The translations under genes and the position numbers were made by a program. Under the pieces are notes generated by a model. That model ran no database searches and was not told the origin of the DNA. It saw nothing but the letters and a program-made list of their open reading frames with translations. A stretch of DNA of 34,655 nt from assembly GCA_964386865.1 (NCBI GenBank), contig CAYLUN010000058.1, positions 1 through 34,655 on the forward strand. The letters run 5' to 3'. This document shows, piece by piece, positions 7,678 to 15,327 of the stretch (position 1 is its first letter; each line of letters opens with the position of its first letter). This DNA comes from CAYLUN01 sp964386865 (GTDB taxonomy: Bacteria; Verrucomicrobiota; Kiritimatiellia; RFP12; UBA1067).

Positions 7678-8502
7678 ATGACCGCTGATCCGACCCGCCG
7701 CCTGCCGCTCGCCCTCGCAGGCCTCGCGGCCTGCCTCTGCTTCGCAGTCCGCGCGACCGCCGCCGACCTCGTCCAAGCCAAAGACGGCTCCGGTGTCTTC
7801 GGCTACAAAGACACCCCCAAGCTGCCGTGGTGCGAGTGGCTCTGCCACGACCCCGACCGCCCCGCGCCCCCGCGCGTCGACCCCGGCCCGGCCGCGCCCC
7901 CCGCGCCCGTTCCGGCCGACGCCGTCGTGCTCTTCGACGGGAGCGGCCTGTCCGCCTGGCGCACGAACCAGTGGACCGTCGAAACCGGCGAACTCGTCGC
8001 CGGCAAGGGCGCGCTGCTCTCGCAGGCCGAGTTCGGCGATTGCCAGATCCACCTCGAATGGCTGGCGCCCGCCGACTTCAAAGGCCCCTGGCACGATCAA
8101 GGTAACAATGGCGTGCTGCTCATGGGCCTCTACGAGATCCAGATCTTCGACTCGTTCAACGTCAAACTCTACCCTGACGGCCAGGCCGCCGCCATTTACG
8201 GCCAGACGCCCCCGCTCGTCAACGTCACCCGCCCGCCCGGCCAGTGGCAGACGTTCGACATCCTCTTCACCGCCCCGCGCTTCGCCGGCGGCACGCTCAA
8301 GGAGCCCGCGCGCGTCACCCTACTCCACAACGGCGTGCTCGTCCACCTCCACGCGCCCATCTATGGCGAAACCGGGCACCGCATCGCGCCCGCCTACAAG
8401 CGGCTCGTCAGCGCCGGCCCGCTCGCCTTGAGCGGGCACGGCTGTCCCGTGCGCTTCCGCAATATCTGGGTGAGAGCGTGCGGGAGTGCGGGGGTGAATT
8501 AG
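7678..8502 (+). CDS. Exported DUF1080 (3-keto-disaccharide hydrolase-like) protein
   Basis: This 274-residue protein has an N-terminal signal peptide (LPLALAGLAACLCFAVRATA), a proline/alanine-rich linker and a DUF1080 jelly-roll domain from about residue 80. Typical segments are VVLFDGSGLSAW, EFGDCQIHLEW, NNGVLLMGLYEIQIFDS, YPDGQAAAIYG and PPGQWQTFDI, ending HGCPVRFRNIWVR. DUF1080 proteins act on 3-keto-glycosides or bind sugars in several characterised systems. The start is fixed by AGGAG six bases before the ATG at 7678; a TTGACA box lies at 7606-7611 but its -10 partner is unclear. The link to the Gfo/Idh/MocA oxidoreductases at 15-21 kb, which can make keto-sugars, is an inference; the gene itself stands alone on the plus strand. 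Confidence 0.85.
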   Translation: MTADPTRRLPLALAGLAACLCFAVRATAADLVQAKDGSGVFGYKDTPKLPWCEWLCHDPDRPAPPRVDPGPAAPPAPVPADAVVLFDGSGLSAWRTNQWTVETGELVAGKGALLSQAEFGDCQIHLEWLAPADFKGPWHDQGNNGVLLMGLYEIQIFDSFNVKLYPDGQAAAIYGQTPPLVNVTRPPGQWQTFDILFTAPRFAGGTLKEPARVTLLHNGVLVHLHAPIYGETGHRIAPAYKRLVSAGPLALSGHGCPVRFRNIWVRACGSAGVN

Positions 8503-8507
8503 CCGAC

Positions 8508-8535
8508 TGCGGCTCGGAGCAGCCTCGCCCTCCAG
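8508..8535. repeat. Dispersed 27-28 bp repeat, copy 2
   Basis: This copy differs from the 7354-7381 copy at one position (GGAGCAG instead of GGCGCAG). It sits six bases after the DUF1080 stop codon, in the convergent gap before the flavoprotein gene. It is followed by a G-run at 8558-8566. Confidence 0.8.
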
Positions 8536-8625
8536 GTCTACGGACAAGACGGGCATGGGGGGGGGTGAACCGCGCGGGCAGCCGGCACCGAGCCCACACT
8601 GCGACGGCGGCGAGCGATTTTCCGC

Positions 8626-9174
8626 TCACACAACCGTCTGCGCGAGTTTCGTGACCGTCTCCAGCACGCCGCTCTCGCGGATCGGGTTCTCGTCCGACGA
8701 ACAGTGCCGCACCGCGTGGTTCTCCTTGACCCCAATCCACTCGAGCATCTCTTTATAGCGGGCGGGCAGATCCTGGAAGCACTCCTCGCCCGCGCCCTGC
8801 GAGAGCAACAGCACGGCGCTCTTGCCGTCCGCGAGGCGCGTCGCGAACGCCGCGTCGACCAGCGAGTACCAGCGCTCGACGAAGCGGCGCAGCGACACGG
8901 GGATCTCCAGCCACCAGACCGGCGCCGCCAGCACCAGCACGTCCGCCCCGCGGAAGGCCTCCAGCACTTCGCCGACCCCGTCCTTCAGCACGCACTTCTC
9001 CGAGGTCTTGCGGCAGGCCATGCACGCACAGCAGCCCGTGCCCCGCACCGCATTCATGTCGAGCCGCGTGACCAGCGCACCCTTCCTCATCGCCTCCGTC
9101 TCAAAAGCCGTCGCCATCGTATTCGTGTTGCCGCCCGCGTTCGGGCTCGACGTCAAAATCAGCACCTTCTTCAT
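8626..9174 (-). CDS. Flavodoxin-fold NADPH-dependent FMN reductase (iron-sulfur flavoprotein type)
   Basis: This 182-residue cytoplasmic protein begins MKKVLILTSSPNAGGNTNTM, the FMN phosphate-binding loop of the flavodoxin_2/NADPH-dependent FMN reductase fold. Residues 48-61 have the cysteine pattern CCACMACRKTSEKC, similar to the cluster motif of iron-sulfur flavoproteins. It continues with ADVLVLAAPVWWLEIPVSLRRF, the usual flavin-site region. The likely role is reduction of quinones, nitro compounds or metals, or electron transfer. The start at 9174 is chosen for AAAGGAG six bases upstream; an earlier in-frame start would overlap the upstream gene. It lies 17 bases downstream of the SGNH lipoprotein gene, so the two are probably co-transcribed. 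Confidence 0.85.
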   Translation of the reverse strand: MKKVLILTSSPNAGGNTNTMATAFETEAMRKGALVTRLDMNAVRGTGCCACMACRKTSEKCVLKDGVGEVLEAFRGADVLVLAAPVWWLEIPVSLRRFVERWYSLVDAAFATRLADGKSAVLLLSQGAGEECFQDLPARYKEMLEWIGVKENHAVRHCSSDENPIRESGVLETVTKLAQTVV

Positions 9175-9191
9175 GTGTGTCTCCTTTCGTC

Positions 9192-10457
9192 TTACGGCTT
9201 CATCAGAAGCGCGTCGCACTTCTTCTGAAGCGCCTCGGCGATCAGTTGGTAGGCGTCGCCCGACCAGTGGTACTGGTCGCCGGCGGCGAGATCGAGCCGG
9301 TCCTTCAGCAGGGCGTAAAGGTCCACGCTCTCCACGCCCTCGGCCTTGATGACTTTGTCAGCCAAGGCGTTGATCCGAATGACAACCGGGTTCAACTCCC
9401 CCAGGCCCGTGACCGGGCGGCCCTTCGCGGTGTGCGGCGTGGTCGCGGCCCAGACCAGCCGGGCCTTCGGCGCGCCTTTGCGGAACGCCTGAATCATGTT
9501 GCGTACGACGGCCTCGATCTGCGCGTCCGTGACCTTCTCCGTCGACCAGCTCAGCGAGTGCAGCCCGTTGTTGAAGACGATGACGTCGAACGGCGCGACG
9601 CCGGCCGCCGATTCGAACGCGGCGGTCGGGAAACTGTCCACGTGGCCGACGAAGTGGCACCAGTGATAACAATAGGCCTTGTCCTGCATGAGCTTGGTGA
9701 AGCGGTCGCCGTAGCCCATAGAAATCGAGTCGCCGTAATAGAGGATGCGCGGCAGCGGCTTATCCGTTTTCCCCGGCAACCGCACCAGCCAGCCCTGCCC
9801 ACCGACGTAGCCGTTCTTCAGCGTGTCGGCCGACTCACCCGGCTGGTAGTACTTGTAGTCCGGCCCGTACACCTTCAGGCTGAGGATCTCATAGCCGGAG
9901 ATCGGCTTCATGTCCTTGCGGACTTGCGTGCGCCCCACCCAGACTGGCGCGAGGTTCGGCGTGACGCGCAGCAGATACTGCGGGCCAGCGACTTTGTTCT
10001 GATACGGCGCGACCACGCCGTCCCGCACCGCGAGGACGAACTGCCACACCTGATTGGACGAGGCCCGGAAACCGTTCTGCCCGTAGGAGACGCCGTTCAC
10101 TGTCGTCGCCAGCGGGCTGCCGACCGCGCCCCACTTGGTCGCGCTGACGGCGAAGCCCGTGTCGGACACCCGCTGATCCAGCAGCTGCAGCGCGCTGCGC
10201 TCCTCCAGCGCATGGAAGCGGATATCCATCGCGATCGTGAAGCAGGAGGCGTCCGGGATCGCGCTGTTGGGAATGGCGAACGCGCTCTCTCCGTCCATCA
10301 TGACGCGCCCCCCCACCCGCTCGATCCGCCCCGTTGTGGCCGCGAACGCGTCCCTGGCCAAATCCCAGACCGGCGCCGGCGCCTGGGCCGTCTCGGCAGT
10401 CCCTGTTCCCGCACACGCGGCCAGCACGGCGCACATTCCGATTATCCAAGCCTTCAT
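9192..10457 (-). CDS. SGNH/GDSL hydrolase lipoprotein with N-terminal jelly-roll-like domain
   Basis: This 421-residue protein has a lipoprotein signal (VLAAC, cysteine 15). Residues 30-215 resemble a LamG/concanavalin-like beta-sandwich (SCFTIAMDIRFHALEERSA and VWVGRTQVRKDM). The C-terminal half is an SGNH hydrolase: block I YYGDSISMGYG with Ser244, block III FNNGLHS with Asn297, and block V DQYHW with Asp394 and His397. Such proteins are esterases removing acetyl or other acyl groups, often from polysaccharides. GGGGAGG lies six bases before the ATG. It heads a two-gene unit with the flavoprotein. The membrane anchor suggests a periplasmic or outer-membrane role in glycan deacylation, but the substrate is not shown. 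Confidence 0.8.
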   Translation of the reverse strand: MKAWIIGMCAVLAACAGTGTAETAQAPAPVWDLARDAFAATTGRIERVGGRVMMDGESAFAIPNSAIPDASCFTIAMDIRFHALEERSALQLLDQRVSDTGFAVSATKWGAVGSPLATTVNGVSYGQNGFRASSNQVWQFVLAVRDGVVAPYQNKVAGPQYLLRVTPNLAPVWVGRTQVRKDMKPISGYEILSLKVYGPDYKYYQPGESADTLKNGYVGGQGWLVRLPGKTDKPLPRILYYGDSISMGYGDRFTKLMQDKAYCYHWCHFVGHVDSFPTAAFESAAGVAPFDVIVFNNGLHSLSWSTEKVTDAQIEAVVRNMIQAFRKGAPKARLVWAATTPHTAKGRPVTGLGELNPVVIRINALADKVIKAEGVESVDLYALLKDRLDLAAGDQYHWSGDAYQLIAEALQKKCDALLMKP

Positions 10458-10489
10458 CGTTCGCCTCCCCTCTCTCTAGATTACGCGGG

Positions 10490-10519
10490 CAGATTCTCAA
10501 AACCGGCCCACCGAGTCAA
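10490..10519 (-). promoter_or_regulatory. Candidate promoter of the SGNH lipoprotein gene
   Basis: On the minus strand TTGACT (10519-10514) is followed after 18 bases by AATCTG (10495-10490), about 33 bases from the start codon. The -35 box and spacing are the same as in two better candidates at 10953 and 13676; the -10 box is poor. Confidence 0.3.
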
Positions 10520-10556
10520 GCCGCCGCCACAGCCTCTCCCCGTCCGCGCGACACGG

Positions 10557-10692
10557 GTCGCTAGTCGCTCGTCCTTCTTCTCCCCGACCCGCGACGTGCG
10601 ACGCTCGACCCGCGAAGCTCCACCCTTCAACCCGCTCTCCACCCCGCCAGCACCTTCGACGTTCGACGTTCGACGTTCATCGTTCGACGTTC
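10557..10692. repeat. Composite heptamer-array region
   Basis: Three arrays follow one another: GTCGCTA-GTCGCTC (10557-10570); GACCCGC, GACGTGC, GACGCTC, GACCCGC, GAAGCTC (10586-10620); and GACGTTC three times, then ATCGTTC and GACGTTC (10658-10692). All steps within an array are exactly 7 nt. The region lies upstream of the divergent SGNH and protease genes and has no credible gene. Confidence 0.85.
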
Positions 10693-11109
10693 TTCCCCTC
10701 TTTTCCGGCCTCAAACTTACACCCGACAAAACACCAGAAGAATCGGATCAAGTGAGCCTGTGGCAGTCCCAACCGTTAGCGCAGGAAAGACGTGATAGAG
10801 ATGGCTAAGCATTAGGAAGGCGAACGGGGCAGGAGTTTACCGGTTGACGCAACCCCGTGGATGAGCGCCTCAATTACTAGTTTGTTATCACGACGTCCCG
10901 ACCCCTTTTCGTCCTGCCTCATTTATTGCGTGTTCTATTGGGTTCTATCGGGTTGACTTTCTTCATCCCCGCCCCGCATAATTAGAAACCGTTAAGGGGA
11001 TTATGCCATTCGGGTCACCCTTATGGGATGGAGGTTTTTTGTTGGCATTAGAGCCTAGCCGACATATCAGGTAGTGACAACAAGCGGCATTCTCAGAAAA
11101 GGACTGTCA
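10693..11109 (+). other. AT-richer intergenic segment and long leader of the protease gene
   Basis: No credible gene or RNA is recognised. GC content drops relative to the left flank. A 10-nt direct repeat (GTTCTATTGG then GTTCTATCGG, 10932-10951) directly precedes a good promoter at 10953-10982. If that promoter is used, the protease mRNA has a leader of about 120 bases containing a T6 run (near 11035-11040), without an obvious terminator stem. Confidence 0.5.
10953..10982 (+). promoter_or_regulatory. Sigma-70-type promoter of the protease gene
   Basis: TTGACT (10953-10958), an 18-base spacer, and CATAAT (10977-10982). Both hexamers are one base from consensus. It points at the protease gene, 127 bases ahead. 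The same hexamers with the same spacer length occur on the minus strand at 13676-13705. Confidence 0.6.
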
Positions 11110-12264
11110 ATGAAAGCAACGGCCGTTATTCTCATAATGACAACGCTTATGGCTACTGAAAAGTCAGCTGGGCAAACGGACTTGACGCAATCGACAATCC
11201 TTGTAACTACAGATGTTGGCATGGGGTCTGGTTTTCTAGCAACCATTGGAAAAGAACAGTACGTAGTATCCAATGCTCATGTCGTTAACTCGGCAACAAA
11301 CATCATGCTACGCGATGTTTCTGGGCAACTCTTGAAAATTACCTCCCTAGAGTTTGCCGAAGGCTTGGATTTAGTTCGATTCCAAATTGCGTCGCCGCAT
11401 TCTGTTGTTCCGCTGCCAGTTAGAGATCAACGAGCGTCCATTGGAGACCAAGTCTCAATTGTTGGCAACAGTCAGGGCATGAATGTTCTCACGAAGTTGA
11501 CAGGACAAGTTCTCGGAGTGGGGCCTGAAGAGATTGAAATTGATTGCGATTTTGTGCCGGGTAATAGCGGGAGCCCCGTCGTCGATCAGGCAGGAAATGT
11601 CCTTGGTGTTGCGACATACATTGTACAGCACAAGAGTAACTGGTTTTTAGAGGGCACCCGGTTTGATAAGCCACGTCGATTCGCACTTAGGTTAAACGTG
11701 CAGAAATGGATTCGACTGCCACTTGAACAACTCTATTATCAGAATTCGGTCGGCCGAGAGGTCTGCCATTTGATCGATGATCTAATAGCAACCAACCCCA
11801 TTATCGCACACCGGTTGGAGATGCGGACTACAGTAATGAAGTATGACTCCAATATTGATGGCGAAAAGTACATAAACAAGGACTGGCCAAAGCGGATCGA
11901 ATTATTCTGCGACCTCTTTTTTAGCATATACTACAACGACAACGCTTTGTCACATGGCGCGTCATCCCTGACGGGAAGAAAAATTGCAAAATCGGCATTC
12001 ATCTATAAGGACTCAAAGATGAAACGAGACACGGTCCCCATCAAACTCTGCGACGAGGCAGTAGCGTTGCTTACGCGAGCAAGAGGTAAAGTGAACTATG
12101 CCACGACCTATTTTTGTGACCTTGAGAAGTGCCTTATTACTCTGCGCACGGCTATTGCAGAAACCTCAAAAGCATTTGACGGGCGGTTTGAAGCTTCGAA
12201 CGGCTATACCTATTTCTCGATCAATACTAGCGAGCGGCTCGGCCGAAAGTTTTTGTTGAATTAG
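11110..12264 (+). CDS. Exported trypsin-like (S1C/DegP-type) serine protease, low-GC gene
   Basis: This 384-residue protein has a signal peptide (MKATAVILIMTTLMATEKSA) and a chymotrypsin-fold domain over about residues 30-175. The catalytic triad is visible: His57 in VVSNAHVV, Asp87 in GLDLVRFQI, Ser153 in VPGNSGSPVVD. No PDZ domain follows; instead there are about 200 residues without recognised similarity. The start has AAAAGGA six bases upstream; an earlier in-frame start at 11074 is not needed. Two 60-base lines counted by hand gave about 48% and 43% GC, against well above 60% in the neighbours. This, with the stand-alone position, suggests horizontal acquisition. The role is unknown: periplasmic quality control, or a trypsin-like module as found in some defence or signalling proteins. 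Confidence 0.8.
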   Translation: MKATAVILIMTTLMATEKSAGQTDLTQSTILVTTDVGMGSGFLATIGKEQYVVSNAHVVNSATNIMLRDVSGQLLKITSLEFAEGLDLVRFQIASPHSVVPLPVRDQRASIGDQVSIVGNSQGMNVLTKLTGQVLGVGPEEIEIDCDFVPGNSGSPVVDQAGNVLGVATYIVQHKSNWFLEGTRFDKPRRFALRLNVQKWIRLPLEQLYYQNSVGREVCHLIDDLIATNPIIAHRLEMRTTVMKYDSNIDGEKYINKDWPKRIELFCDLFFSIYYNDNALSHGASSLTGRKIAKSAFIYKDSKMKRDTVPIKLCDEAVALLTRARGKVNYATTYFCDLEKCLITLRTAIAETSKAFDGRFEASNGYTYFSINTSERLGRKFLLN

Positions 12265-12465
12265 AAACGGTAATGGAGTTGTATCAGGTCATGGGATTGA
12301 ACCTCTACGGCGCTCCCGCCGAGCCTCACCGTTTAGCACCTGCAACCGCGTTCAAAGTTACAACTAATGCCCCATGTTCCGATACGCCCCCTGATCATCA
12401 CCTTATAGGGGCACAAAGATGATTCGCGCCTTCTTCGCGTTCCCTGTGTTCTGCGGCATTCTTTT

Positions 12466-12485
12466 CGCGCGTTTCGCGCGTTTCG
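12466..12485. repeat. 9-nt tandem repeat in a C/T-rich degenerate tract
   Basis: GCGCGTTTC occurs twice in tandem (12467-12475 and 12476-12484) within a tract from about 12425 to 12500 made of TTCGCG-like words. The reverse complement (GCGCGAAAC) is a purine-rich repeat just downstream of the DapA-like stop codon. The 12265-12502 convergent gap shows nothing else recognisable. Confidence 0.65.
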
Positions 12486-12502
12486 TTGTTTCTCGTCCCA
12501 CC

Positions 12503-13606
12503 TCATGTAGCGAAGGGCGCCCCCTTCTTCAGGTACGGCTTCAGCGCCGCGAAGCGGCTCTCGATCTCGGCGATGTCGTCCTGAGTCAGGGCCTGTTCCG
12601 ACAGAATCGGCGACGCCGGGATGACGCCCTTCGGCCCGTACTCGCGCGAGAGCATGTTTTTGAACACGCCGCGCTTCTTCCAGACGTACAGGTGGTACCC
12701 GCGCAGCTGGTTGCCGGGGATCGTCTCCCTGAGGTTCAACATCAGCAGGAGCTTGCTGAATACGTCGTTCAGCGCGTCGGGATCGGAGCCGCTCTGCATC
12801 AGCTCCCAGATGCGGGCCAAGAGGTCCGCATAGACCGCGCGCTCGGTGATCAGGCCCTCCGAGCCCACCCGTGCCTGATACAGCCAGCCGAACCCGCCCA
12901 TCGCGCTGAACACCCGCTTGATCGCCGGCCTGGCGGCGAGCAGCTCCTTCATGCGGGGAGCGACAGGACTCGTCTCCTCTTTGACATAGCCGAAATGCGG
13001 AGACTCCCGGCCCAGCTCGATCAGCAGCTTGACCGAAGGCGGCGGGCCCTTGTACGTGATGCCGCCGGACGTCTGGATGATCACCGGCCGTTGGGCGACC
13101 GCCGCCAGCGCGCGCCAGTACTGGCGCAGGTCTTCTTCCGTCTTGCCCGAGTCCGGCGGGCGAGAGATGATCGCCGCCGGCGTCAGCTTTTCGACGTGCC
13201 GAGCGAAGACGAGCATCTCCTCCGTGTCCTTGCCCTGCACGCCGAGGCACAGCGCCGAACGGCGGCCGCTCATGGCCTTAGCCAACACCTCCATGCCGCG
13301 CAGCTTCTCGTCGGCCGTCAGCAAGTCCACGCTGTCCCCCGACTGCGGCCAGATCATGCCCGGGCTGCCGCACCAGTCGACGAAGAGCGCCTGCTTGGCC
13401 AGCACGTCGTAGTCCACGGCGCCCGAAGCCGTAAACGGTGTCGACAAGATCGGGAACGGCCCCCGAACCCTGGGATCGCCGATAGTCGCGCGGGGAGCAA
13501 GGCCGGCCGGGCTCTTGCATCCGCCGGTTCCAGACAGGACGCCCGCTGCGCCGGCAAGCGTGGCCCCGAGCAGGTGTCGCCGCGTAATGCGTGTTTGATT
13601 AGACAT
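12503..13606 (-). CDS. Tat-exported DapA/N-acetylneuraminate lyase-family protein
   Basis: This 367-residue protein begins with a twin-arginine signal (ITRRHLLGATLAGAAG), so it is probably exported folded. The rest matches the DHDPS/NAL class I aldolase family: GPFPILSTPFTASGAVDYD at the start of the barrel, a glycine-rich WPQSGDS turn, and the Schiff-base lysine K209 in HFGYVKEE. The usual YNxP tyrosine segment is replaced by IIQTSGG, so the active site is atypical. Cytoplasmic members cleave or form 2-keto acids; an exported relative with an altered tyrosine may have another role. The second ATG (13606) is chosen because AAGG lies six bases before it; an ATG two codons earlier is the alternative. 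A good promoter lies at 13676-13705. Confidence 0.8.
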   Translation of the reverse strand: MSNQTRITRRHLLGATLAGAAGVLSGTGGCKSPAGLAPRATIGDPRVRGPFPILSTPFTASGAVDYDVLAKQALFVDWCGSPGMIWPQSGDSVDLLTADEKLRGMEVLAKAMSGRRSALCLGVQGKDTEEMLVFARHVEKLTPAAIISRPPDSGKTEEDLRQYWRALAAVAQRPVIIQTSGGITYKGPPPSVKLLIELGRESPHFGYVKEETSPVAPRMKELLAARPAIKRVFSAMGGFGWLYQARVGSEGLITERAVYADLLARIWELMQSGSDPDALNDVFSKLLLMLNLRETIPGNQLRGYHLYVWKKRGVFKNMLSREYGPKGVIPASPILSEQALTQDDIAEIESRFAALKPYLKKGAPFAT

Positions 13607-13675
13607 GACCATCCTTGCGCTTAGCGTTGTCTCCCTAGGACAGACCGAAAACGTTCCAGCCCATGATTAATTCGT

Positions 13676-13705
13676 ATTATGCGAGTGGCGGATGAAACGA
13701 GTCAA
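13676..13705 (-). promoter_or_regulatory. Sigma-70-type promoter of the DapA-like gene
   Basis: On the minus strand TTGACT (13705-13700), 18 bases, CATAAT (13681-13676). The start codon is 70 bases downstream. The spacer matches that of the 10953 promoter at 11 of 18 positions. Confidence 0.6.
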
Positions 13706-13808
13706 CCCCCGATTCGAGTCCGTTTTTCGGGGCGGTGCAAAAGGGCGCGGCTTATGTTATTCTTACTTACGACTGTAGCCCATGAATCCCGCACAGAAGG
13801 TACTTGCC

Positions 13809-14336
13809 ATGAACGCGAAAATCCTGCCGATCCTGAGCCGCAGAAGCATCCGCCACTACACCCGAGAACCGGTCAGCGACGACGACGTGCGCGCGCTGCT
13901 CGAGGCGGCCATGGCCGCCCCGTCCGCCATGGCCACGGACCCGTGGCGCTTCCTGGTCGTGCGCGACCGCGCCGCGCTTGCCGCGCTCGCCGAGATTCTG
14001 CCGCACGGAAAAATGCTGAACGAGGCGGCGCTCGGCATCGTGGTCTGCGGCGAGCCCGCGCGCGCCCATCGCCAGGAACTCTCGTACCTGCTGCAAGACT
14101 GCAGCGCCGCCGTGGAGAACCTGCTGCTGGCCGCGCACCTGCTGGGCCTGGGCGCGGTCTGGCTGGGCGTCCATCCGAACGAAGACCGCGTCAGCGGCAT
14201 CCGCGCCCGCTTCGGCGTCCCGCAGGAGATCCTGCCGCTCGCGGCGATCGCCCTCGGCCACCCCGCCGAGCACCCCGCGCCCCGCACCCGCTACAACGCC
14301 GCCTCGGTCCACACGGAGCGGTGGCAGCGAGGATAA
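13809..14336 (+). CDS. Nitroreductase-family FMN oxidoreductase
   Basis: This 175-residue protein is the usual length for small nitroreductases. The FMN-phosphate motif RRSIRHY is at residues 11-17, followed by LLEAAMAAPSAMATDPWRFLVV, the standard N-terminal block. GLGAVWLGVHP lies in the C-terminal part, where family members close over the flavin, and the end GVPQEILPLAAIALGHPAE is typical. Such enzymes reduce nitro groups, quinones or flavins with NAD(P)H in the cytoplasm. AGAAGG is eight bases before the chosen ATG; an upstream in-frame ATG at 13782 has less support. The stop is only 4 bases from the stop of the convergent porin gene, so there is no room for a terminator between them. Confidence 0.85.
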   Translation: MNAKILPILSRRSIRHYTREPVSDDDVRALLEAAMAAPSAMATDPWRFLVVRDRAALAALAEILPHGKMLNEAALGIVVCGEPARAHRQELSYLLQDCSAAVENLLLAAHLLGLGAVWLGVHPNEDRVSGIRARFGVPQEILPLAAIALGHPAEHPAPRTRYNAASVHTERWQRG

Positions 14337-14340
14337 ACGG

Positions 14341-15327
14341 CTAAAACACCAATCTGAGGTTGACGCCGCCCCAGACGATCGCGTCCGGCGAGAGGTTTTG
14401 GCGGTCAAGGCCCCAAGCGCCACCGATCAGCCCCGTGTACGCCAGCGTGGCGCCGAGCGAAAAGCCGTCCGTGATCGCGTAGGACACATTGACTGACGCC
14501 TGATAGTCAGCGAGCCCCTCGTCGGACGAGTAATACCGGACCGCAGTGTAGTGACTGGTTCCGCCGCCCAACAGGACCGTCCCGCCTGCGGTCACGCGCT
14601 CGCTAAGCCGAAAGGACTTGTCCAGCGCGGCGCGGGCATACAAATCCTTGAGCAGATTGTCCTCCAGAAAACCGCCGCCGACACCCCGGTAATCGTAGTA
14701 CACGCTCAGGGAGGGCGTGACAACCGGGTTCTTGTAGGCCAGCGTCGTGTACAGCTCATACGTGCTCTTGGAGTGCTTCGGATAGCCGCCGCCCGGAAAC
14801 GTGTAGAAGATGTTGCCGACGGTGAACCCGACCGGGCCGATGGCTTTCGTGTACGACGGGGTCAGGTTGAGCACATTGATCCCGCCGCCCGTCTTGGTCG
14901 CCTTCGAGTCCCCCGAGTGTTGCGTCAGATCCCAGTTCGACCACACCTTCAGCGAAAACGAACCGGCCTCCTTCGCGTCCAGCGTCGCGATGGCGCTCGG
15001 CTGCATCACGGCGTGCTTGTCCAGCGCCTTGCCGCGCCACACGTACGCCGAGTAGATGTCCGTTCGCGCGTCGAACGTGAGCGCGAGCCGCTCCGCCTCC
15101 GCCGACGCAGCGGCGGAGCTACAGCGCTCCGCAGACCCCGTTCGCAGAGCGTGCTCCTCCGGCACCTTCCGCAGGACCTGTAGTTCCGGCGCTGCGTCGC
15201 CGGAATCCGAACGTCCAGCGCTCTGCAGCCGCTCCTCCGCACCCGCCCGGACAACCAACGCCAGCGCGAGGGGCAACGCCCAGCGGGCCGGCCCCGCCGA
15301 AGCTCGCTTGTCGGATTGTGACATCAT
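14341..15327 (-). CDS. Outer-membrane beta-barrel porin (TorF-like)
   Basis: This 328-residue protein has a signal peptide (WALPLALALVVRAGA), then strands of alternating aromatic and polar residues: LTFDARTDIYSAYVWRGK at the first strand, FSLKVWSNWDL, YELYTTLAYKNP, SLSVYYDYRG. It ends with a terminal phenylalanine (VNLRLVF), the signal recognised by the BAM machinery. The opening strand and overall length match TorF-type putative porins. The start ATG overlaps the stop of the upstream oxidoreductase gene in TGATG, and GGTGGAG is inside that gene, so translation is coupled. A TTG one codon earlier is possible. Residues about 43-75 are encoded by an inserted palindromic repeat and are probably a non-functional loop. 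It likely takes up products of the glycan locus. Confidence 0.75.
   Translation of the reverse strand: MMSQSDKRASAGPARWALPLALALVVRAGAEERLQSAGRSDSGDAAPELQVLRKVPEEHALRTGSAERCSSAAASAEAERLALTFDARTDIYSAYVWRGKALDKHAVMQPSAIATLDAKEAGSFSLKVWSNWDLTQHSGDSKATKTGGGINVLNLTPSYTKAIGPVGFTVGNIFYTFPGGGYPKHSKSTYELYTTLAYKNPVVTPSLSVYYDYRGVGGGFLEDNLLKDLYARAALDKSFRLSERVTAGGTVLLGGGTSHYTAVRYYSSDEGLADYQASVNVSYAITDGFSLGATLAYTGLIGGAWGLDRQNLSPDAIVWGGVNLRLVF
15103..15199. repeat. REP-like palindrome inside the porin gene
   Basis: A 22-base arm at 15103-15124 (starting CGACGCAGCGG, ending GCTACAG) pairs with 15178-15199 (starting CTGTAGTTCC, ending GCTGCGTCG) at 20 of 22 positions. The region between has smaller complementary words (CGCTC...GAGCG). 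It lies between the signal-peptide code and the first barrel strand and keeps the frame open. Confidence 0.7.

Noticed and set aside
10740..10950. tRNA or small structured RNA in the AT-richer spacer
   Set aside because: No cloverleaf, CCA end or convincing long stem was found by eye.
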